Shown here piece after piece: positions 1 to 7,486 of a DNA stretch of 8,470 nucleotides (within the stretch, counting starts at the first letter, position 1; each line of letters starts with the position of its first letter). Made by a program: the position numbers and the translations under genes. The stretch comes from an uncultured Bacillota bacterium (lineage in GTDB: Bacteria > Bacillota_I > Bacilli_A > RF39 > UBA660): NCBI GenBank assembly GCA_947383065.1, contig CANDCB010000029.1, forward strand, positions 1 to 8,470. Direction: 5' to 3'. The notes under the pieces were generated by a model. That model saw nothing but the letters and a program-made list of their open reading frames with translations, had not been told where the DNA came from and did no database searches.

Positions 1-834
1 GAAATAACTTATAAAAATGGTAAAGACTTAAAAACCATCGAAGGTAAAAATGTCATCGTTGCTCCAGGAAGAACAGGGGCTAAATGGATTCAAGAATTAG
101 CTGATAAATATAATATTCCTTATCTATCACAAAGCATTGAAATCGGTGTTAGAGTAGAAGTTAGAAAAGAAATTATGGAAAATATTACAGATGTTATCTA
201 TGATCCAACAATTTTTATAAAAACAGATACATATGGTGACGAAATAAGAACATTTTGTACTAATCCCGGCGGTTTTGTTGCCAAGGAAAATTATTATGGT
301 TACATATGCGTAAATGGTCATGCTTTAAAAGAAAAAAAGTCTAATAATACTAATTTTGCTTTTATTTCTAAAGTAAATTTAACAGAGCCTGTTACTAATA
401 CGAGACTTTATGGCGAATCTATTGCCCGTATTGCCAACGTTTTAGGAGACGGAAAACCCATAATTCAGTCTTTAAAAGACTTAAAACGTGGACGCCGTAG
501 TGAGTGGCATCGTTTAAATAAAGGCTTTTTAGAACCAACTTTAAAAGACTGTGTAGCAGGTGATTTAGCTCTTGTTTTACCACACCGTCTTATTTCTAAT
601 ATTTTAGAAGGATTAGAAAAATTAGATAAAATCATTCCAGGTGTTGCTAATGATGATACTTTATTATATGGACCAGAAATAAAATTTTTTAGTAATGAGA
701 TAGAAACTGATAACAATTTTAAACTAATGAATGATAATATCTATTTTATTGGCGATGGAGCTGGAAAAGCTGGTAATATTGTTACCGCCGCTGCAACTGG
801 TTTAATAGCTGCCAGAGACATCTTAAACAAATAA
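1..834 (+). CDS. FAD-dependent dehydrogenase, COG2509-like, 3' part (5' end outside window)
   Basis: Reading frame 1 is open from the first base of the window and ends at TAA 832-834, giving 277 C-terminal residues. The N-terminal part, which should hold the GxGxxG FAD-binding Rossmann motif, lies outside; family members are usually about 450-540 residues. Landmarks in fragment numbering are PGRTG at 22-26, EIGVRVE at 47-53, RTFCTNPGGFV at 83-93, VNGHA at 104-108, and a closing FAD-site motif GDGAGKAG at 251-258 followed by an alanine-rich helix. This pattern is the one I associate with the uncharacterised FAD-dependent dehydrogenases of COG2509. They are cytosolic flavoproteins with no settled substrate. 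An ATG at 175 lies inside the conserved region and is not the start. No GC-rich terminator follows, so read-through towards enolase is possible. A related HI0933/BaiN-type flavoprotein is the main alternative. Confidence 0.8.
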   Translation, partial: EITYKNGKDLKTIEGKNVIVAPGRTGAKWIQELADKYNIPYLSQSIEIGVRVEVRKEIMENITDVIYDPTIFIKTDTYGDEIRTFCTNPGGFVAKENYYGYICVNGHALKEKKSNNTNFAFISKVNLTEPVTNTRLYGESIARIANVLGDGKPIIQSLKDLKRGRRSEWHRLNKGFLEPTLKDCVAGDLALVLPHRLISNILEGLEKLDKIIPGVANDDTLLYGPEIKFFSNEIETDNNFKLMNDNIYFIGDGAGKAGNIVTAAATGLIAARDILNK

Positions 835-871
835 TAAGAAATCTAAATAAATTTTTTAATTTTTTCTTTAA

Positions 872-2176
<1,305 letters not shown>

Positions 2177-2230
2177 TTTATAATTAACTACCAAATAATT
2201 AGTAAGTTAAATAAAAAACATATAAAAAAT

Positions 2231-2253
2231 TAAGCCATCGGCTTATTTTTTTT
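2231..2253 (+). terminator. intrinsic terminator of eno
   Basis: TAAGCC (2231-2236) pairs with GGCTTA (2240-2245) around the loop ATC, followed by eight T (2246-2253). A run of six A at 2224-2229 lies upstream. The position, 55 bases after the eno stop and before the next gene, fits a factor-independent terminator. Confidence 0.85.
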
Positions 2254-2343
2254 GCTTTAATATATAAATAAAAATAATAATTATAAAAAAATTGCTTAAA
2301 CTAAATAATGTAAATTAGCCATTTATAAAATGAGGATGATAAT

Positions 2344-2670
2344 ATGGTCAGTAAAAAATTTAATAATAATTCAAATAATAAAAGCGAATTTATAACAATT
2401 TTAATTCCCTTAAAAAAAACCAATATAAAAAGTTATAAAGTAGGAGTTAAAAACGTTAAAACAATTTTAAATAATTATATTTCTAATAGTAACTTCGATA
2501 CTCGGGTAAATTTATACGAAAGTAAAAGTCATATTACTTATATACATCCTGAGGAATATGAGGATGTTAAGGCTAGTAAAAATTCTGTCAATTATATATG
2601 GAAGCAAAATATCAAAATTAATGAAAGAAACATTGCATGTATTTTTTTAAAAAGTTCATTCATATATTAA
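2344..2670 (+). CDS. hypothetical protein, 108 residues, first gene of the surface cluster
   Basis: I do not recognise this protein. The ATG is preceded by GAGG (2332-2335) eight bases upstream, which supports translation. The protein has an asparagine-rich start (FNNNSNNKSE), then a lysine-rich central part with probable beta strands such as FITILIP and SHITYIH, and an acidic HPEEYEDVKAS patch. There is no signal peptide, no clear membrane helix and no cysteine cluster. Its last 34 bases overlap the start of the signal peptidase gene in another frame, which suggests co-transcription and possibly translational coupling. I found no convincing promoter in the AT-rich gap 2254-2343; two TTGCTT hexamers (2252, 2292) lack a well-spaced -10. 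It could be an accessory or regulator of the secretion cluster, a fast-evolving orphan, or a decaying remnant. Confidence 0.6.
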   Translation: MVSKKFNNNSNNKSEFITILIPLKKTNIKSYKVGVKNVKTILNNYISNSNFDTRVNLYESKSHITYIHPEEYEDVKASKNSVNYIWKQNIKINERNIACIFLKSSFIY

Positions 2671-3143
2671 GCAATATCGTTTATTTCTTAATATTTATTT
2701 ATGGTATTTTGTGTATTCCATATATTATAGGTTTTAAACCACTCGTAGTATTAACAGGTAGTATGACACCTACTTATAAAGAAGGAAGTATCATTTATTA
2801 TAAAGAAATTCCAGAAGAATTTTTAAAAGAAGGTGATGTAATTACATTTAAATATGAAAATTTAATAATTACTCATCGCATTAATGAAATAAAAGGTAAT
2901 GAATATTTTACAAAAGGAGATGCTAATAATGCTCCTGATCCAAAACCAATTACATACAAAAATATTTTGGGCAAGGTTAGTAAAATTTATATTCCTTACC
3001 TAGGTTATTATGTTTCATTTATTAATAAACATATTTATATTTTAGCAGTAGTAGTATTAATTTTGGTATCAGAGTTTTTACTTAGTAGAGTAAAGACTTT
3101 AGATATAAATAAAAGAAGAAAGGATGAAAAAAATGGATTATGA
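2637..3143 (+). CDS. sipW: signal peptidase I, SipW/ER type
   Basis: This membrane serine peptidase removes signal peptides from a small set of exported proteins. The 168 residues show an N-terminal membrane helix (about 10-32), then the catalytic serine in LTGSMTPT (Ser42). ITHRI follows, where His80 takes the place of the lysine used by ordinary bacterial signal peptidases; this marks the archaeal/ER/SipW type. Next comes KGDANNAPDP with Asp95. A second membrane helix lies near 132-150 and a basic tail ends the protein. The ATG at 2637 lies inside the preceding gene and has only a weak purine stretch before it, so its translation may depend on ribosomes finishing that gene. The stop is TGA followed at once by TAA. 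The next gene begins within its 3' end and encodes a probable substrate. This is the same pairing as sipW-tasA in Bacillus and sipW-bsaA in C. perfringens, although gene order varies. Confidence 0.93.
   Translation: MYFFKKFIHILSNIVYFLIFIYGILCIPYIIGFKPLVVLTGSMTPTYKEGSIIYYKEIPEEFLKEGDVITFKYENLIITHRINEIKGNEYFTKGDANNAPDPKPITYKNILGKVSKIYIPYLGYYVSFINKHIYILAVVVLILVSEFLLSRVKTLDINKRRKDEKNGL
3119..3124 (+). promoter_or_regulatory. ribosome binding site deciding the bsaA-like start
   Basis: AAAGGA ends eight bases before the ATG at 3133. An in-frame ATG at 3124 overlaps this site and would have only a weak AGAAG upstream. The second ATG is therefore preferred. The site lies inside the sipW coding sequence. 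Confidence 0.5.
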
Positions 3144-3867
3144 TAATGAAGAAAAATTTGAAAGAAAAGAAAGAAAAAACAATAAACCATTAATTGCTCT
3201 AATTTTATTAGCAATTATAGGAATTGTAGGAGGAACATTCGCTTACTTTACAAGTCAAGCACAATTTGCCAATGTGTTTAGAACAAAACCATATAGTACA
3301 GAACTTACAGAGGAATTTGACGCTCCAACAGATTGGGTTCCTGGTCAAGAAACAAGTAAGAAAGTTTATGTGACCAACAAAGGGGATGTTGACTTGGCCG
3401 TAAGAATTTCTTATACCGAAGAATGGGTTGGCGGTGATGGTACAACAAAGCTTGATTTAATTCAAACCAAAGCTGATGGAACAAAAGTAATGGTTGCAGT
3501 TATAAATTTCCCTAATCAAGAAGATTGGTTAGCTCATAAGGAAGATGATGACGTAACATACTATTACTATAAAGATGCAATTCTTAAAGACGGTCAAACA
3601 TCAATGTTTATTGATAAAGTAACATTTAATAAAGACGTTGATATTGATTATACTTGTACAAACGTCTATACATATTCAGATGGCAGTACAAGTACAGGTG
3701 ACGCTCCAGATAGTGGAAAAAAAGTAACAGCAACAACACAAAGATGTAGTTCAACTGGCCAAACCTATGCAGGAGCAACTTATACACTAACTATAAAAAT
3801 AGAGACAGTTCAATTTGACCAATATAAAAATTATTGGGGAACAAATATCGATTTAAACCAAGCCTAA
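3133..3867 (+). CDS. SipW-dependent BsaA/CPF_0494-like biofilm-matrix protein
   Basis: A probable exported structural protein forming extracellular matrix or fibres. The 244 residues start with a charged stretch (1-19), then a hydrophobic helix (20-37) ending in GGTFAYFTSQAQFANVF. The G-T-x-A-Y-F-T...N-x-F pattern is the hallmark of SipW-cognate signal peptides, with cleavage expected around AYFTSQA. A beta-rich domain follows, with a DWVPGQ turn, KKVYVTNKGDVDLAVRIS (76-93) and a late LTIKIETVQFDQYKNYW. The NKG-x-VD and ETVQ blocks match the BsaA (CPF_0494) family better than TasA. Two cysteines (175 and 205) bracket a Gly/Ser/Thr/Asp-rich segment and could form a disulfide after export. There is no LPxTG-type signal. 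The gene overlaps the sipW end by 11 bases and is followed 17 bases later by an anchored partner. If the ATG at 3124 is used, the protein is 247 residues. Confidence 0.85.
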   Translation: MDYDNEEKFERKERKNNKPLIALILLAIIGIVGGTFAYFTSQAQFANVFRTKPYSTELTEEFDAPTDWVPGQETSKKVYVTNKGDVDLAVRISYTEEWVGGDGTTKLDLIQTKADGTKVMVAVINFPNQEDWLAHKEDDDVTYYYYKDAILKDGQTSMFIDKVTFNKDVDIDYTCTNVYTYSDGSTSTGDAPDSGKKVTATTQRCSSTGQTYAGATYTLTIKIETVQFDQYKNYWGTNIDLNQA

Positions 3868-3884
3868 TTTAAAGGAGGCTTACT

Positions 3885-4520
3885 ATGAAAAGACATATTT
3901 TATTTCTACTAACAATATTGCTTTTGCCCCAATTCATCAGAGCTTACGAAAATAAACTATATTTTACTAATAACGGAAACAGACTGTATTATAATTCGGA
4001 ACTTTATAATGAAGAAATATTTATGAAGCACACTGATATGATTCCAGGAAGTTCTTTTGAAGATGAATTAATAATAGCTAATAATACCAATACAGATTAT
4101 AAATTATATTTAAAAGTTATTATTAGAGAACAAAGTAATATTGCATTAGATTTACTAAAGAATATCGAAATGTCAATCTTTTTAGATGGTAAGCTTTTAT
4201 ACAGTGGTTATGCTGATGGTTTAGATTATTCAAGTAGAGGTATTAATTTGCAGAATGCAATATATATAGGAAATTATGTTCCTGATAAAGTGAGTAAACT
4301 AATTGTAAAGACAAAACTAAAACTAGAATATGATAATACTGAAAATAATGAAATATCTTTTGTTGATTGGGAATTTGTTGCTAATTACGAAGATGAAATT
4401 TTACCTATTAATCCAGATACTGGAGATATAATAGGCCAATATGTAAAGTATTTTGTTTATGCTTTTCTAATAATTTCAGTTATATATATATTGTTAAAAT
4501 TCTACTATGAAAACGTTTAA
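3885..4520 (+). CDS. exported protein with C-terminal NPDTG/membrane anchor, partner of the BsaA-like protein
   Basis: Translation starts behind a strong AAAGGAGG (3871-3878), six bases upstream. The 211 residues begin with a standard Sec signal peptide (basic MKRH, hydrophobic core 5-18, likely cleavage after IRA at 20), unlike the SipW-type signal of its neighbour. The mature part is beta-rich and contains IPGSSFEDELIIANNTNTD (53-71). This resembles the PGD...I.N.T layout of TasA/BsaA-type domains, so it may be a distant relative. The C-terminus has NPDTG (176-180), a membrane helix (about 186-205) and a short tail KFYYENV. That resembles a sortase signal with an NPxTG-type motif, but the tail is poorly basic, so it could equally be a plain membrane anchor. 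Its place after the matrix gene suggests a role as base, anchor or minor subunit of the fibre. I cannot give it a family name. Confidence 0.8.
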   Translation: MKRHILFLLTILLLPQFIRAYENKLYFTNNGNRLYYNSELYNEEIFMKHTDMIPGSSFEDELIIANNTNTDYKLYLKVIIREQSNIALDLLKNIEMSIFLDGKLLYSGYADGLDYSSRGINLQNAIYIGNYVPDKVSKLIVKTKLKLEYDNTENNEISFVDWEFVANYEDEILPINPDTGDIIGQYVKYFVYAFLIISVIYILLKFYYENV

Positions 4521-4540
4521 GGAAACTTAAATGTTTTTTT
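4510..4540 (+). terminator. intrinsic terminator closing the surface cluster, overlapping the stop codon
   Basis: The left arm 4511-4521 (core AACGTTTAAG) pairs with the right arm 4526-4536 (core CTTAAATGTT) with one G-T pair and a GAAA tetraloop (4522-4525). Seven T follow the last G of the hairpin (4534-4540). The stop codon TAA of the anchored-protein gene (4518-4520) lies within the left arm. Confidence 0.8.
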
Positions 4541-4616
4541 ATAAACTATTTATAATCTTTTTCATATTTTTATTTAAATAGCATATAGTTAAAATGAAAG
4601 AGAGGAAATAAATAAT

Positions 4617-4877
4617 ATGGAAATATTAAAAGTATCTAGTAAATCTAACCCAAGTAAAGTAGCAGGTGCTATTGCCAATATCTTTAGAGAAAAAGGCGGG
4701 GTTGAATTACAGACAGTAGGAGCTGGAGCTTTAAACCAAGCCGTAAAAGCAGTCTCCATTGCCCGTGGATATATTTCTCCATCTGGTATCAATTTAGTTT
4801 GTATTCCAGCATTTACTGACATTGAAATAGATGGAAAAGAAAAAACTGCTATTAAACTTATTATAGAAGCAAAGTAA
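4617..4877 (+). CDS. spoVS: stage V sporulation protein S
   Basis: A small cytosolic Alba-fold protein of 86 residues, exactly the family length and complete. It follows the SpoVS pattern closely: an N-terminal EILKVSSKSNPSKVAGAIAN, a glycine-rich VELQTVGAGALNQAVKAVSIARGY in the middle, then a closing beta-hairpin with CIPAFTDIEIDGKEKTAIKL. In Bacillus subtilis SpoVS influences sporulation and division; homologues also occur in bacteria that do not sporulate, so its presence does not prove that this organism makes spores. The AGAGAGG ribosome site ends 11 bases before the ATG, slightly far. A TATAAT at 4551-4556 could be its promoter, but the -35 is poor. I see no sigma-H or sigma-E type promoter. 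Terminators on both sides suggest a single-gene unit. Confidence 0.96.
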   Translation: MEILKVSSKSNPSKVAGAIANIFREKGGVELQTVGAGALNQAVKAVSIARGYISPSGINLVCIPAFTDIEIDGKEKTAIKLIIEAK

Positions 4878-4889
4878 GCTTCTTTTTTT
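4865..4889 (+). terminator. intrinsic terminator of spoVS, stop codon in the loop
   Basis: AGAAGC (4865-4870) pairs with GCTTCT (4878-4883), and T continues to 4889. The spoVS stop codon TAA (4875-4877) is part of the seven-base loop. The last sense codons (EAK) therefore encode half of the terminator. Confidence 0.8.
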
Positions 4890-4898
4890 AACTCTTAT

Positions 4899-4909
4899 TA
4901 TGCTATAAT
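4899..4909 (+). promoter_or_regulatory. extended -10 promoter of the 242-residue gene
   Basis: TATGCTATAAT matches the Gram-positive TRTGnTATAAT element exactly, with TATAAT at 4904-4909. The -35 position falls in the T-run of the spoVS terminator. Transcription would start near 4916, giving a leader of about 16 bases that just includes AGGGG (4921-4925). Confidence 0.6.
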
Positions 4910-4931
4910 ATTTAAAGAATAGGGGATAAAT

Positions 4932-5660
4932 ATGAAAAAAGAATTAAAAAACAAAACTGAAAATCTAAAAAAAATATTATATAACAATGAATTTAATGAC
5001 CAAGACCGCTTAATAATTCAAAAAAATTTATTTGAATTATTAAGAGAATGTATAAAAAGTCAAGTTTATGAAGTTGAAGTAGGTTCTTATATTTTAAACA
5101 TAAATCCTAATACTTTATCAGTTAAATACGAAACACCTGAAACTATTATAGAATTATCAAATGAAGACATTTATTTCGAAACAGAAAGAGAATTAGAAGT
5201 AAAATTTTATACCTTAAAAGATGTTTCTTTAAATGATAGAAGTTATCCAATTATTAAAGTTTCAGGTTTAATTAATAATGTTGATGGGGATATAATCGAA
5301 AGCTATCAAATCGAATTATTTACCAAAAACGAAGATAATATAAAGAATTATTTATCTGATAATTTAGGTGAATTTACCTTTACTAGTTTGGATATAGAAA
5401 CACCATATAGTGTTATTTTAAGTAGAACAATAAAAAATAATAGTTTAAGAATTAATCCTATTAATTTTTTTAAAAAAGATTCAGTTATTCCTATTATTTA
5501 TGATTATACTAATAAAAGGTATATTAATGCTTCAAATGACGATAAAATAAGCAGAGACTATATACCTTATTTACCAGTATTACAAGATAAAAAAGAAATT
5601 GTAAATTATTTATATGGACTAATTATTGATTTCTATAATGATTATTTAAATAAACAATAA
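4932..5660 (+). CDS. hypothetical protein, 242 residues
   Basis: I do not recognise this protein. The ATG follows AGGGG (4921-4925) by six bases, and the gene has its own extended -10 promoter, so expression is well supported. There is no signal peptide or membrane helix, so it should be cytosolic. Residues 1-43 are charged and probably helical (KKELKNKTENLKKI...LLRECIKSQ). Residues 44-190 look beta-rich, with alternating hydrophobic strands such as VYEVEVGSYILNINPNTLSVKYE and PIIKVSGLINNVDGD. Residues 195-242 are aromatic and helical (IVNYLYGLIIDFYNDYLNKQ). There is one cysteine and no catalytic motif that I can name. It lies between spoVS and pta, 60 bases from pta, and may share a transcript with pta. 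A scaffold or ligand-binding role is possible but unproven. Confidence 0.75.
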   Translation: MKKELKNKTENLKKILYNNEFNDQDRLIIQKNLFELLRECIKSQVYEVEVGSYILNINPNTLSVKYETPETIIELSNEDIYFETERELEVKFYTLKDVSLNDRSYPIIKVSGLINNVDGDIIESYQIELFTKNEDNIKNYLSDNLGEFTFTSLDIETPYSVILSRTIKNNSLRINPINFFKKDSVIPIIYDYTNKRYINASNDDKISRDYIPYLPVLQDKKEIVNYLYGLIIDFYNDYLNKQ

Positions 5661-5681
5661 AAAAGTAAATAAGTCTTTTTT
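5659..5681 (+). terminator. weak AT-rich terminator-like hairpin
   Basis: AAAAAAG (5659-5665) pairs with CTTTTTT (5675-5681) around a nine-base loop and overlaps the preceding stop codon. The stem has a single G-C pair, so termination would be partial at best. A TATAAT at 5699-5704 downstream is too close to the pta ribosome site to be a convincing promoter. I expect some read-through into pta. Confidence 0.3.
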
Positions 5682-5720
5682 CTTATATAAAAAGATAATA
5701 TAATATAAAAGGAAAGAGAG

Positions 5721-6725
5721 ATGTTTATGAATTTTATAGATAATATAAAAAAAAGAGCCCAAAGTAATATAAAAAAAATTATTTTACCAGAGACTATGGA
5801 TGAAAGAGTTTTAAAAGCTGCTCAAATTTGTTCTGAGGAAAAAATTGCTGAGATTATTTTAATAGGTGATGAAAATAAAATATTAAAATTAGCCCAAGAA
5901 AACGAAATTAATTTAGAAGGAATTAAAATAATGAATCCTGTTACTTGCGAATTAACAGATAAATTAATTAATGAATTTTACGAATTAAGAAAAGAAAAAG
6001 GAATGACTATAGAGCAGGCCCAAAAGATTCTTTTAGAGGATTACATGTATTATGCTTGTATGTTAGTAAAATTAGATTTTGCCGATGGGATAGTTTCGGG
6101 AGCATGTCATTCAACAGCCAATACCCTAAGACCGGCTTTACAAATTATAAAAACAAAAGAAGATGCCAAATTAGTATCCGCATTTTTTTTGATGGTTGTC
6201 CCAGATTGTGATTATGGTTATAATGGCACTTTCATATTTGGAGATTCAGGTTTAGAGCAAAATCCTGATCCTGAGAAATTAGCTGCTATAGCAGCTTCAT
6301 CAGCTCAATCTTTTGAACTACTAACAGGTGAAAAAGCAATTACAGCAATGTTATCTCACTCAACTATGGGAAGCGCTAAACATCCTGATGTCGAAAAAGT
6401 TACTGAAGCAGTTAGAATTGCTAAAGAAAAATATTCAGATTATTTAATTGATGGAGAATTACAACTAGATGCGGCAATCATTCCAAGTGTTGCAAAATCT
6501 AAGGCTCCTAATTCTTTAGTTGCTGGTCACGCTAATGTTTTAATATTTCCTGATTTGGATGCTGGTAATATTGGTTATAAACTTGTTCAAAGACTTGCTA
6601 AAGCTGAAGCATATGGTCCAATTACTCAAGGTATTAAAAAGCCAGTTAATGATTTATCACGTGGCTGTTCAACTGATGATATTGTAGGAGTAGTTGCTAT
6701 AACATCTGTTCAATCTAATAAATAA
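5721..6725 (+). CDS. pta: phosphate acetyltransferase
   Basis: The enzyme interconverts acetyl-CoA plus phosphate and acetyl phosphate plus CoA. With acetate kinase (not in this window) it makes ATP during fermentation. The 334 residues are the length of short, single-domain Pta enzymes. Landmarks are KKIILPE near the N-terminus, DGIVSGACHSTANTLRPALQ (122-141), FGDSGLEQNPDPEKLA (173-188), the SHSTMGSAKH block (212-221), NVLIFPDLDAGNIGYKL (272-288) and DLSRGCSTDDIV (311-322). Ser313, Arg314 and Asp320 match the catalytic Ser-Arg-Asp set known from the Methanosarcina enzyme, so it should be active. AAAGGA lies seven bases before the ATG at 5721. A second ATG at 5727, two codons later, aligns with the usual family start and cannot be excluded. 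A phosphate butyryltransferase is less likely given the closeness to Pta motifs. Confidence 0.95.
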   Translation: MFMNFIDNIKKRAQSNIKKIILPETMDERVLKAAQICSEEKIAEIILIGDENKILKLAQENEINLEGIKIMNPVTCELTDKLINEFYELRKEKGMTIEQAQKILLEDYMYYACMLVKLDFADGIVSGACHSTANTLRPALQIIKTKEDAKLVSAFFLMVVPDCDYGYNGTFIFGDSGLEQNPDPEKLAAIAASSAQSFELLTGEKAITAMLSHSTMGSAKHPDVEKVTEAVRIAKEKYSDYLIDGELQLDAAIIPSVAKSKAPNSLVAGHANVLIFPDLDAGNIGYKLVQRLAKAEAYGPITQGIKKPVNDLSRGCSTDDIVGVVAITSVQSNK

Positions 6726-6757
6726 AAAAAGTTTCATTGTTGAAACTTTTGTTTTTT
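6724..6757. terminator. bidirectional terminator between convergent pta and tail-anchored gene
   Basis: AAAAGTTTCA (6727-6736) and TGAAACTTTT (6741-6750) form a perfect 10-bp stem with loop TTGT. On the plus strand six T follow (6752-6757). On the minus strand the seven A of 6724-6730 become seven T. The pta stop ends at 6725 and the opposing gene's stop begins at 6765, so one hairpin serves both genes. Confidence 0.88.
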
Positions 6758-6762
6758 AATAT

Positions 6763-7470
6763 TTATTTTATTATGTACAATGTAATAATCGTAAAAATAA
6801 TTGAGATTCCAACTATAATAGTAATTATTTGTAATGTACTAATAAAACCAGAACTATCATTTGCTTTACATACTAATTCAAGCTTTTTACCATTTTCATC
6901 ATTTTTTGATACTTCACCAGAATCATGTTTTGGTCCAACAATTTGTGGCTCTGATAATTCGTGATACATATCAATTGCTTTTTTTTCTTTTTCGCTAAGT
7001 TCATTTTGATTCCCAGATTCTAAATCAAAAATAAAAGAACGAAAAGTATTTAAAGGATGACGTCGATATTCTAAAAGATAATCTTCATAAGTTATAAGAT
7101 TGCCAATATTTTCGTAATATTCTCTTAGGTTATTCTCTTGTTCATCATTTAATGGTCCTTTAGAACTAAGTAAACTTCTATATTCCTTAAAAGAAAGGGG
7201 CTTATCCGAATTTGTCGAAGCTTGTTTTTTTTCACCTTTAGGAACATGTATCCTAACTATTTTGAAAATATCTTCTGAAGATAGTACACTTAAAGAAGCC
7301 GCAAAAGAAATATCGCCAGATAAAAGATCGTTAATATTAAACTTACTAATATCAACCCTCATACCTTGATAAACTAAATTATTACCATCTAATGAAAGCT
7401 CTTTAAAACTTTCAGGGAATTGTTCATAAAGGTTATATAAAGTTTGTCTATTTATACTCATAATATCCAT
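6763..7470 (-). CDS. hypothetical tail-anchored membrane protein, 235 residues
   Basis: I do not recognise this protein. The start at 7470 is chosen because AGGTGA (plus-strand 7475-7480) lies four bases upstream. An ATG at 7515 extends the frame by 15 residues but has no ribosome site. The N-terminal ~200 residues have no signal peptide and look cytosolic. They contain a short beta segment (LDGNNLVYQGMRVDIS), a central helical and charged region (LSFKEYRSLLSSKGPLNDEQENNLREYYENI; YEDYLLEYRRHP), an ELSEKEKKAIDMYHELSE helix, and a polar linker with GPKHDSGEVSKNDENGKK. A strongly hydrophobic, isoleucine-rich helix (about 209-234) ends one residue before the C-terminus, the layout of a tail-anchored protein. 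It is transcribed divergently from sufB. Whether it is linked to Fe-S assembly or simply a neighbour cannot be told. Confidence 0.75.
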   Translation of the reverse strand: MDIMSINRQTLYNLYEQFPESFKELSLDGNNLVYQGMRVDISKFNINDLLSGDISFAASLSVLSSEDIFKIVRIHVPKGEKKQASTNSDKPLSFKEYRSLLSSKGPLNDEQENNLREYYENIGNLITYEDYLLEYRRHPLNTFRSFIFDLESGNQNELSEKEKKAIDMYHELSEPQIVGPKHDSGEVSKNDENGKKLELVCKANDSSGFISTLQIITIIVGISIIFTIITLYIIK

Positions 7471-7474
7471 ATTA

Positions 7475-7480
7475 TCACCT
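7475..7480 (-). promoter_or_regulatory. ribosome binding site fixing the tail-anchored gene start
   Basis: The minus strand reads AGGTGA, then TAAT, then ATG at 7470. It is the only ribosome-site-like sequence near the three candidate starts at 7515, 7470 and 7461. Confidence 0.6.
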
Positions 7481-7486
7481 ATTATA

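Noticed and set aside
465..716. Minus-strand ORF opposite the FAD-dependent dehydrogenase
   Set aside because: It lies wholly antisense to conserved flavoprotein sequence and has no plausible ribosome site or family match.
2254..2343. Promoter for the surface cluster
   Set aside because: TTGCTT hexamers at 2252 and 2292 and a TATAAA at 2324-2329 do not combine with acceptable spacing. A promoter is likely, but I cannot place it.
4541..4616. Sporulation-sigma promoter before spoVS
   Set aside because: I found no sigma-H, sigma-E or sigma-F type -35/-10 pair. A lone TATAAT (4551-4556) with a poor -35 is all that is visible.
4589..4822. Minus-strand ORF opposite spoVS
   Set aside because: It is an antisense shadow of the clearly recognised spoVS gene.
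6737..6964. Plus-strand ORF of 75 residues with a hydrophobic start
   Set aside because: It is the reverse complement of the tail-anchored gene's 3' end; its hydrophobic start mirrors the membrane helix codons. It overlaps the terminator and has no ribosome site.
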